Positions 25,437 to 32,438 of a DNA stretch of 32,438 nucleotides are shown in pieces. The notes under the pieces were generated by a model. It searched no databases. It saw only the letters and a list, made by a program, of their open reading frames with translations, and was not told the DNA's origin. Within the stretch, counting starts at the first letter, position 1. The number at the start of each line of letters is the position of its first letter. Made by a program: the position numbers and the translations under genes. The stretch comes from Deltaproteobacteria bacterium (GTDB lineage: Bacteria > Desulfobacterota > Binatia > UBA9968), in assembly GCA_023250515.1 (NCBI GenBank), contig JAHFAO010000013.1, positions 1-32,438 of the forward strand, given 5' to 3'.

Positions 25437-25492
25437 TTAGTGATCTAGTGAGTTAGGGTTCAATCCTAAATCACTAGTCCCTAGATCACTAA
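25437..25492. repeat. Long imperfect inverted repeat / hairpin between the Rieske gene 3' end and ssb
   Basis: TTAGTGATCTAG (25437-25448) is perfectly complementary to CTAGATCACTAA (25481-25492). Inner arms TGAGTTAGG/CCTAAATCA are complementary with one mismatch. Confidence 0.85.
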
Positions 25493-25587
25493 TCCCAGAC
25501 AGACCTTATCGCTACCAAAACCTTTAGTCAATAAAAATTGCGGGCTACCCTCAACGCAAGGGATACCTAGGAAGTTTGTAGGAAACC

Positions 25588-26748
25588 TTATAAGTTTGGG
25601 TAGACAGGGATCATGTCCTGGCGGTAGGTCCACTGCTTTAACGGTTGCCCCTCCGCTAGCGCCTGCAACTCCCGCTCCCAGATCTTGCGCAGCAGGATTA
25701 CGCCAGCATCGCTAAGCCCCAAATGCTCCCGCCTGCGGTCAGCTATCTTCCCCTGTCCAGTCTGCGCAATTTCATCCTCGATAATGACGTAATCCGTACG
25801 ATTCGGATCGATATCACTTAGCTGCAACTTCCCACTAAGGACTGCCTTGACCAGCTCCGCTCGACTTGAAGCTTCCATAGTTCTCTTTTGTCGGCGACCC
25901 TCCAACCATCGGCGGGCATAATCCCCTTTCAGAGGAATCGCGCGTACTTCAAAATGAATGTGATTTTCGTCGTCAACCGGCACCTTGAATAAGATCACGT
26001 CTGCGCGTTTGATGTCTGAATCCACGACTTGTCCGTTCACATAGTTAATATTCGGCATCCCAAAAAAAGCGACCACCTCCGCGCCATTGGGATAGCTGAC
26101 GTTTCTTTTAATCCCCCAGTCCGTCTCCTCGACCGTAATCCTAGGGTCGCCTTTAACAATTTGATCGCGCGCGGTTTCGCGATGCCTCTTATGTACGAAC
26201 CGTACGTGAGCATTGTCTAACGAATTGTCTATGTTGTTGAAGTAGTTACATATACGATTCCATCTTACCACGTCGAGGACAATGTCAGGGTCTGCCAATT
26301 TCGGATACCTAGTAAACGGCGGCGGTTCCCCTTCTCCAAGATAGGCGAAAATGAGACCTATATGCTCTTGGACTGGATAGCTCGGGATGCGGATTTTGTT
26401 CGCGAAGGGTTTAGGCTCTGCCGGCTGCTCAATACATTGCCCGGAGCCGTCATACTTCCATCCGTGGTAGAAGCAGCGAATGCAATCCCCCTCGACCCAT
26501 CCCAATGACAGCTGCGTTCCGCGATGGGGGCACCGGAATCCTACTAGATGAGGAGTTCCGCGCTCACCACCGCGATAGAGAGTGAAGTCCTCGTCCATGA
26601 TCCGGATCGGCACTGCCCGCCCAGGAGGGAGCTCATGCGAGCAATACACTGGTTGCCAGAAAGTGCGTAAGTACCTTCCGGCTAATGTCCCAGGTGCTGT
26701 GTGAACAAAATCCTTGTAGTCCAATTCTGCAGACATAACTAATGTCAC
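25588..26748 (-). CDS. Rieske [2Fe-2S] aromatic ring-hydroxylating oxygenase, alpha subunit
   Basis: Rieske motif 'CPHRGTQLSLGWVEGDCIRCFYHGW'; mononuclear Fe motif 'NNIDNSLDNAHVRFVHKRH'. Confidence 0.94.
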   Translation of the reverse strand: MTLVMSAELDYKDFVHTAPGTLAGRYLRTFWQPVYCSHELPPGRAVPIRIMDEDFTLYRGGERGTPHLVGFRCPHRGTQLSLGWVEGDCIRCFYHGWKYDGSGQCIEQPAEPKPFANKIRIPSYPVQEHIGLIFAYLGEGEPPPFTRYPKLADPDIVLDVVRWNRICNYFNNIDNSLDNAHVRFVHKRHRETARDQIVKGDPRITVEETDWGIKRNVSYPNGAEVVAFFGMPNINYVNGQVVDSDIKRADVILFKVPVDDENHIHFEVRAIPLKGDYARRWLEGRRQKRTMEASSRAELVKAVLSGKLQLSDIDPNRTDYVIIEDEIAQTGQGKIADRRREHLGLSDAGVILLRKIWERELQALAEGQPLKQWTYRQDMIPVYPNL

Positions 26749-27683
26749 CGTTGCGCAAGGTTTGGGTCAATGGGATAATCTTCTTTCCACCAATCTTCTG
26801 CCGTCTTACCTCTGTTTTTGACCAGGGACTTTAACCAAAGCATGCTTGTGCTCTTGCTCGGCCCCTTAACAAATGTGATCCCTCGACGGACCCCTTCAAT
26901 GTAACGTATCTCTTCTATGAGTTCGCCCCCTCCCATATTGACATCAGGTCCGAAATTGCGCACTGCCCAGAAACGGTGACACATGCGAACGTCAAAAGGC
27001 AATTGGCCAGTGATTTCAATAAAAATCTTCTCCAAACCTACCGCTTCCACAATCTCACGGATTTGCCGGGTGCCCTGCTCCTTTTCACCGTAATCCCCGA
27101 TAGCTTCACGGATGACGCGGCTCTCCAGAAACACGTGCTCGCAACCAGCAGCCAGAAGTCGTCTTGTCTCTGTGATAATCGCTTCGACGTTCAATAAACC
27201 TCGTCCAGCCCTAGCCCGATCGCCCTCTTCCCATTTCTGGCCAACTTCCCCTTCAAGTTTTAAGCCCAACTCGCGAGCCATAGCAAAGTAACGCAACTCA
27301 TCTTCATGGGCCTTCTTGATGGTCTCCTCGGCACCTAGGAAGTGGGTATCTATCTGAATATGGGTGAAGCCTATGTCGCGCACAGTGCGCAGGTATTGGC
27401 CGGCCTTGCCTTGGTAATAGGCTATGGCAAACATGGGATCATCAATGGCCACATTCACTCTGTGGTCGCGATAGAGCTTCACCTTATCCTCAATCACACG
27501 CCAGGGCATAAACACACAGGTCACAGGAAATTTGACATAATCGACGTACTCTCCCCATGCCTCGAGCATGTCCCTTACCCACGTCGTGGAGTGTCCCTGC
27601 TCAAGAACAGTTGTGAGACCTCGGGTGCGGGGTTTTTGACTGCGCGGGGCCAGCTCTAAAAAATCCAAAAATCGTCTCTCCAT
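26745..27683 (-). CDS. ComA (phosphosulfolactate synthase)-like TIM-barrel protein, divergent
   Basis: 'FLELAPRSQKPRTRGLTTVLEQGHSTTWVRDMLEAWGEYVDYVKF' and 'GLKLEGEVGQKWEEGD...IETRRLLAAGCEHVFLESR' match the ComA pattern. 4-bp overlap with the Rieske gene. Confidence 0.78.
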   Translation of the reverse strand: MERRFLDFLELAPRSQKPRTRGLTTVLEQGHSTTWVRDMLEAWGEYVDYVKFPVTCVFMPWRVIEDKVKLYRDHRVNVAIDDPMFAIAYYQGKAGQYLRTVRDIGFTHIQIDTHFLGAEETIKKAHEDELRYFAMARELGLKLEGEVGQKWEEGDRARAGRGLLNVEAIITETRRLLAAGCEHVFLESRVIREAIGDYGEKEQGTRQIREIVEAVGLEKIFIEITGQLPFDVRMCHRFWAVRNFGPDVNMGGGELIEEIRYIEGVRRGITFVKGPSKSTSMLWLKSLVKNRGKTAEDWWKEDYPIDPNLAQR

Positions 27684-27748
27684 GGGTCCATCTCCGTTCC
27701 TTCATCCGCTGCCTCTATCAGCAGAGCGTGCTGACTCCAATCTCCATC

Positions 27749-28738
27749 CTATGGTCCCGGCCTCCATCCCTTTGCTTGGATCTCTGCGCCGACCCTTCTC
27801 GCTATAGAGAAGTCAAAAATCTTGCTTAAGGGAGGGGGTTCCTTGAGATCCATGCGTTTTAGAACATGTTCAACGGCCTTTTTCTGCATTTCTTCACTTA
27901 TGGTTCCATCCTGGGTCATAGCCGGCCGAACGACCTGGTCGTAGGCCTTGCCAGCAAGGTCTTCTTTGACCTGCAGATAACGGGCTAAGATAGGAATGGT
28001 TCCCGGGCGGTTGTCCCGGATATGTAGAAACCCTCTGAATGTCCCGCGGATAAATTTTTCCATCATGGGTGGATCTGACTGAAGAAGTGCCTCTCTCACA
28101 AGAATGCTCCCCTGAAGCTCTACTAGATCCTGCTTGATGAAAGATACGAGCTCTCGGAATCCGGATTCTTCAGCCCTAAAGGTTAAGGGAGGGGAAAGCA
28201 TAGCCGCATCTACGACCCCACTATGCAGTCCGCTGTAGATGGTTGGCATGATACCTAAGCTCAGAATCGCCACCTCCCGGCCTCCCTCCAGACCGTTCCT
28301 CCTTAAGATCTCTCGTAGTAGAGAATCAGGGCCACTCCCAATTCCGGAAACACCGACTCTTTTCCCTTTAAGCTCTTTGACGTCGCGGATATCGGGCCTG
28401 GCGTAAAGCCAGAACATGGGTCGGTTATAGGTTGTAAACAGGAAGCGGAGAGGTGCGCCTCGGAGAAGCGGGGGAAGGCCAGCGCCGCCCACCGTGGCGA
28501 TATCCACATCCCCACCCACTAACGCTCGACTAGCAATCGGCGCGCTCATTAAAATAAGCTCGACTTCCAGCCCTTCCTCCTTGTAATAACCCTTTTCTTT
28601 AGTCGTGGTGAAGGCGAGCACCGCGTGAGTGGTGCTTGGGATGGCCACTCTGACACTTCTTGCTTCCGCTGCACTGATGAAGCCAAAGAGAGTCAAAAAC
28701 CATACAACGATTCTCAACCGCAGCTTCCGTCGCATCAT
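27749..28738 (-). CDS. NMT1/TauA-SsuA-like ABC transporter substrate-binding protein
   Basis: Signal peptide; 'VRVAIPSTTHAVLAFTTTKEKGYYKEEGLEVELILM', 'SRALVGGDVDIATVGGAGLPPLLRGAPLRFLFTT', 'LKGKRVGVSGIGSGPDSLLREILRRNGL'. Confidence 0.93.
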   Translation of the reverse strand: MMRRKLRLRIVVWFLTLFGFISAAEARSVRVAIPSTTHAVLAFTTTKEKGYYKEEGLEVELILMSAPIASRALVGGDVDIATVGGAGLPPLLRGAPLRFLFTTYNRPMFWLYARPDIRDVKELKGKRVGVSGIGSGPDSLLREILRRNGLEGGREVAILSLGIMPTIYSGLHSGVVDAAMLSPPLTFRAEESGFRELVSFIKQDLVELQGSILVREALLQSDPPMMEKFIRGTFRGFLHIRDNRPGTIPILARYLQVKEDLAGKAYDQVVRPAMTQDGTISEEMQKKAVEHVLKRMDLKEPPPLSKIFDFSIARRVGAEIQAKGWRPGP

Positions 28739-28844
28739 AGAAACTCTACTTGGTATTCCCTATTGGCCTTCACACAGTCCTATCACTCACCTCTCAACAG
28801 CGGAAGCTTTAGTATCGCAGGATTTGCCATAATGTCCAATCTTA

Positions 28845-29681
28845 CTATTTTTCATCGATCCCCAGCGTCCGAGCTAGGAGCTGTTGGGTAAGGGCCACTC
28901 CAGGGAGGGAAATGCCGAGATCGTGAGCCAGCTCAAGGGCAGGGCATAAACTCTTGTAGAAGACCTCCATGCGCTGCCGCCGGATAGGCATGGGGGCAGC
29001 GACGAGCTTAAATCGCTCAAACCAGTTATCTGCGACATAGCTTTGTCCTGCACTAGCGTGGATGACTTCCTGCAGGGCCTTGAAATCCAGGCCGGTTCTT
29101 TCACCTAACAACATCCCCTCGGACATCGCAAGCATGTTGAAGCAAACGATGATCTGTTGGATGATCTTGGTTGTAGCGCCCATTCCGATGTCACCCATAT
29201 GGAAGATATTTGCCCCCGAGGTGGCAAACACTGGACGGCATTTCTTCAACAGCTCCTTATCTCCTCCCACCATGTAACATAAAGTCCGATCCAGTGCTCC
29301 CCTTTCTCCGCCACTCACTTGTGCATCCAATACCCCAACTCCTCTGGCCCCGGCCAGTTCAGCGATATTTCTCGCTGTCTTTGGGAGCACCGTACTGTGA
29401 ATCGCGATGATGCTGCCAGGCGCGGCGCTCCCGAGCACTCCTCTCTCCCCCAGCACTACGGCTTCCACTTGAGCATCGTCCACTACGGCCAACTCAAGGA
29501 TCTCTCCGTGCTTACCGACCTCTCCTGCAGAATGAGCAATTTTTGCCCCCAGACCAGCAAGTTCCTTTAACGGATCCTCCCGAAGGTCGTAGACCATCAG
29601 ATCAAAGCCAGCTTTCACTACATTCATGGCCATAGGCTTACCAATAGTACCAAGGCCAATGAAACCGACCTTCGTCGTCAT
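28845..29681 (-). CDS. NAD(P)-dependent beta-hydroxyacid dehydrogenase (3-hydroxyisobutyrate dehydrogenase family)
   Basis: 'TKVGFIGLGTIGKPMAMNVVKAGFDLMVYD', 'DAQVSGGERGALDRTLCYMVGG', 'GMGATTKIIQQII'. Track start 29834; ATG at 29681 (MTTKVGFIGLG) preferred. Confidence 0.94.
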   Translation of the reverse strand: MTTKVGFIGLGTIGKPMAMNVVKAGFDLMVYDLREDPLKELAGLGAKIAHSAGEVGKHGEILELAVVDDAQVEAVVLGERGVLGSAAPGSIIAIHSTVLPKTARNIAELAGARGVGVLDAQVSGGERGALDRTLCYMVGGDKELLKKCRPVFATSGANIFHMGDIGMGATTKIIQQIIVCFNMLAMSEGMLLGERTGLDFKALQEVIHASAGQSYVADNWFERFKLVAAPMPIRRQRMEVFYKSLCPALELAHDLGISLPGVALTQQLLARTLGIDEK

Positions 29682-29988
29682 CACTCTTCCCCCTTTGAAA
29701 ATAAGCCTTCCGTGATCTACTCCTGCCAGATCGATCTTTGAATCATTAAGATAAAAGCAGCGCTGCGAGTATACGAAACAACATAAACACCATACTACTG
29801 TTGTTTTCAACACCCGACACTTCTCTCTAGTCACAAAAATGCTCTAGCATTGATGCCGAAGGGTCCCTCACAAGATCTAATCTTAATAGCCTTAACCGGC
29901 CATTTTATTGCTTTTTTATCTCTTGTCGATTAGAATAGAATCTCCCTATTTTTAATTGATTGGCTTTGCTAAAAATAAGTTTTATTTC

Positions 29989-30756
29989 ATGCGCTACAGC
30001 CTCAAGCTGTTTCTCATCGTTTTGATTACTTTCCCGATAGGTCTTCTTGTTATCTTCTTGGGTCTCTTGGATCGCAGAGGAAAGCTTGCTTATGGAGTTT
30101 CCCGATTCTGGAGTTGGGCGATTCTAAAGATTGGTGGCATCCGGCTAAAGGTTCAAGGCTTGGACCATCTCGATCCGAGTCGCCAATATATTTTTATGGC
30201 TAACCATCAGAGCAATATGGACATCCCGGCGTTGGTTCAGAGTCTCACCAAGTTCCAACTACGGTGGGTGGCAAAGAAGGAGCTACTCCTTGTCCCTCTG
30301 TTTGGCTGGGCCCTATGGGCTTCAAGGAACATCATTGTGGACAGATCCAATCGCCTGAAGGCTATGGCTAGTTTGAGAAAGGCCAGGGAGAAGATTGAAG
30401 GGGGTGTTTCCGTGGTCCTTTTCCCCGAAGGGACTCGCAGCCTCAGTGGACAGCTCCTGCCATTCAAAAGGGGCGGCTTTGTGCTGGCTGTTAGGACGCA
30501 GACCCCTATTGTCCCTATCACGATCAAGGGTAGTGGAACCATTCTGCCAAAGGGAGATTGGCGTATCAGGGGAGGGGAAATAGAGGTCATTGTCAGTGAG
30601 CCCGTTCACTTAGGCCAATATCGTCCTGGGAATCTCCGGAGCCTTCTGAACCGCGTGCGCGGCATTATAGAGTCTCACTTTCGGCACCACGCTGGCTCTC
30701 CCAGCGATGGTTCTAATGGCAGGCAGTCCGCGGTTCCTGCAGAGGCCTTATCATAG
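29989..30756 (+). CDS. plsC: 1-acyl-sn-glycerol-3-phosphate acyltransferase
   Basis: 'MANHQSNMDIPAL' (NHX4D), 'VVLFPEGTRSLSGQLLPFKRGGF'. Track start 29956 (TTG); ATG 29989 likely. Confidence 0.94.
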   Translation: MRYSLKLFLIVLITFPIGLLVIFLGLLDRRGKLAYGVSRFWSWAILKIGGIRLKVQGLDHLDPSRQYIFMANHQSNMDIPALVQSLTKFQLRWVAKKELLLVPLFGWALWASRNIIVDRSNRLKAMASLRKAREKIEGGVSVVLFPEGTRSLSGQLLPFKRGGFVLAVRTQTPIVPITIKGSGTILPKGDWRIRGGEIEVIVSEPVHLGQYRPGNLRSLLNRVRGIIESHFRHHAGSPSDGSNGRQSAVPAEALS

Positions 30757-30766
30757 GGGTAACCTA

Positions 30767-32422
30767 ATGGAGCCACTAAGAGTAATCCCATTGGGTGGGC
30801 TGGGAGAGTTCGGGTTGAACATGATGCTCTTAGAGTATGGCAAATCAGCAATCGCCATCGATTGCGGCTTGATGTTTCCTGGGGCGGACCTCTTAGGAAT
30901 CGACTTGGTGATCCCTGATGTCAACTATCTTCTGGAGAAGAAGAAAACACTCCATGGGATCGTTCTCACCCATGCCCATGAAGACCACATCGGAGCTCTC
31001 CCTTATATTTTAAGGCAGCTTGCGGTTCCCATTTTTGGCACCCGTCTCACCCTCGGGCTATTGCGCAATAAACTCCGAGAGCACAGTCTTGATAGAACAG
31101 CGGATCTCAGAGAAATTACAGCCGGGCACGTCTGGGAGTTAGCGCCATTTAAGCTGGAAGGGATACGTGTGACTCATAGCCTGATGGACTGCCTGGCGCT
31201 AGCCGTGGAGACTCCTTTGGGAACGGTCATTCACACCGGCGACTTTAAGATCGACCACACTCCCATGGACGGTGAGTTATTCGATTTTCAGAGATTCGCC
31301 GCCTACGGGGAGAAGGGGGTTCTTTTACTTCTCTCGGACTCGACCAATGTGGAGCGGGAAGGCTATACCCCTTCGGAGCGGGAAGTGGGTAGGAATCTGG
31401 AGGAGATCTTTCTGGCAAGTTGCGGTAGGGTGTTTGTCGCAACTTTCTCTTCCAACATCCCACGGATTCAACAGGTCGCTGATCTATCGGAACGTTTTGG
31501 ACGTAGGCTTGTTCTCAGTGGCCGAAGCATGATCAACAATACCCAGATCGCCTCTGATCTAGGCTATCTCCATCTACCTAGGGGGGTCATAAACGAGAGT
31601 GAACGATGGCAAGATCTCGCCCGCAATCAAGTCGCCTTTCTCACCACTGGGAGCCAAGGAGAGCCGCTTTCGGTTCTCCACAGGGTCGCTTTGGATGACC
31701 ATAAGACGATAAAAATCGAGCGGGGAGATACGGTTGTCCTTTCCTCAAAGTTTATTCCCGGGAACGAAAAGACCATCACGAACCTGATCAACCATCTCTA
31801 CCGTCGCGGCGCCGAGGTTCATTATGAGAAGGTCTCAGAGATCCATGTGTCGGGTCATGCCAGTCAAGAGGAATTGAAGACCATGCTTCAGCTAACCCGC
31901 CCCCGCTATTTTGTCCCGATTCATGGGGAATACCGTCATCTGGTAAGACACATCCAACTGGCCCAAAAAGTAGGGGTGCCGGCTGAGAACTGTTTTCTTT
32001 TGGAGGACGGTGAAGTCTTGGAGCTTACGTCGAACGACGCTGGAAAGGTCGAGCCCGTCTCTGCTGGGAGAGTCTTTGTGGATGGTAGGGGCGTAGGGGA
32101 TGTTGAAGATGTTGTGATTCGCGATCGCCGTCACCTCTCCGAAGACGGGATGGTCCTAGCCGTAATGGCGATCCATCAGCAGACCGGCGAGCTAGTGGCA
32201 GGCCCCGATCTGATCTCGCGGGGTTTCATGCGTGCCGAGGAAGGTGAAGAGGTCTTGGAGCAGGCCAAGAAAGTCGTTTTAGAGACCTTAAGGAACATCA
32301 ATCGGGAAACCCGGACCGACCCCGCAGAACTCCAGGAGGAAGTGCGTAAGGCGCTGCGGCGGTACTTTAACAAAACCCTGGAGCGACACCCGGTTGTCCT
32401 CCCCTTCATCATGGAGACGTGA
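30767..32422 (+). CDS. rnj: Ribonuclease J
   Basis: Metallo-beta-lactamase 'LTHAHEDHIGALPYIL', beta-CASP, 'HVSGHASQEELKTMLQLTRPRYFVPIHGEYRHL'. ORF extends to 30707; ATG 30767 (MEPLRVIPLGGLGEFG) preferred. Confidence 0.96.
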   Translation: MEPLRVIPLGGLGEFGLNMMLLEYGKSAIAIDCGLMFPGADLLGIDLVIPDVNYLLEKKKTLHGIVLTHAHEDHIGALPYILRQLAVPIFGTRLTLGLLRNKLREHSLDRTADLREITAGHVWELAPFKLEGIRVTHSLMDCLALAVETPLGTVIHTGDFKIDHTPMDGELFDFQRFAAYGEKGVLLLLSDSTNVEREGYTPSEREVGRNLEEIFLASCGRVFVATFSSNIPRIQQVADLSERFGRRLVLSGRSMINNTQIASDLGYLHLPRGVINESERWQDLARNQVAFLTTGSQGEPLSVLHRVALDDHKTIKIERGDTVVLSSKFIPGNEKTITNLINHLYRRGAEVHYEKVSEIHVSGHASQEELKTMLQLTRPRYFVPIHGEYRHLVRHIQLAQKVGVPAENCFLLEDGEVLELTSNDAGKVEPVSAGRVFVDGRGVGDVEDVVIRDRRHLSEDGMVLAVMAIHQQTGELVAGPDLISRGFMRAEEGEEVLEQAKKVVLETLRNINRETRTDPAELQEEVRKALRRYFNKTLERHPVVLPFIMET

Positions 32423-32438
32423 ACGACCTGGCCCTTCT

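Noticed and set aside
1-32438. tRNA/rRNA genes, transposases, integrases, restriction-modification or canonical toxin-antitoxin genes
   Set aside because: None could be recognised in the supplied translations or by eye in the sequence; tRNAscan-SE/Infernal would be needed to exclude small RNAs.

Overview
The window looks like a bacterial chromosomal segment. No RNA genes, CRISPR array or transposase were recognised, and taxonomy cannot be assigned from sequence alone. From left to right: (1) An SCPU-type chaperone-usher fimbrial cluster (two pilins, two chaperones, one usher) that appears to be a duplicated pilin-chaperone module. Each chaperone gene is preceded by a near-consensus sigma-54 -24/-12 promoter and a conserved TGTC-containing upstream element. 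(2) A degraded C-terminal relic of an ABC_sub_bind-type substrate-binding protein immediately upstream of a dCache/HAMP histidine kinase. (3) mlaA and a bacterial deoxyhypusine-synthase-like gene. (4) An OmpA-like lipoprotein, a single-domain receiver, and an rmuC-glrK-qseG-glrR-like operon. (5) Agmatine deiminase and N-carbamoylputrescine amidase. (6) Assorted metabolic genes (dienelactone hydrolase, EamA, alpha/beta hydrolase, MazG, D-2-hydroxyacid dehydrogenase). (7) Two adjacent paralogous, membrane-anchored, Cys/His-rich proteins of unknown function. They contain a repeated C-x(9-11)-C unit plus conserved HxxGR, HGxxE, HGxGHG and GVFMEN motifs, and sit behind a candidate sigma-54 promoter. 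This is the best candidate for an undescribed system. (8) ssb, then a Rieske oxygenase / ComA-like / SBP / beta-hydroxyacid dehydrogenase catabolic cluster, plsC and rnj. All family calls are from recognising motifs by eye in the supplied translations. No database search was run.
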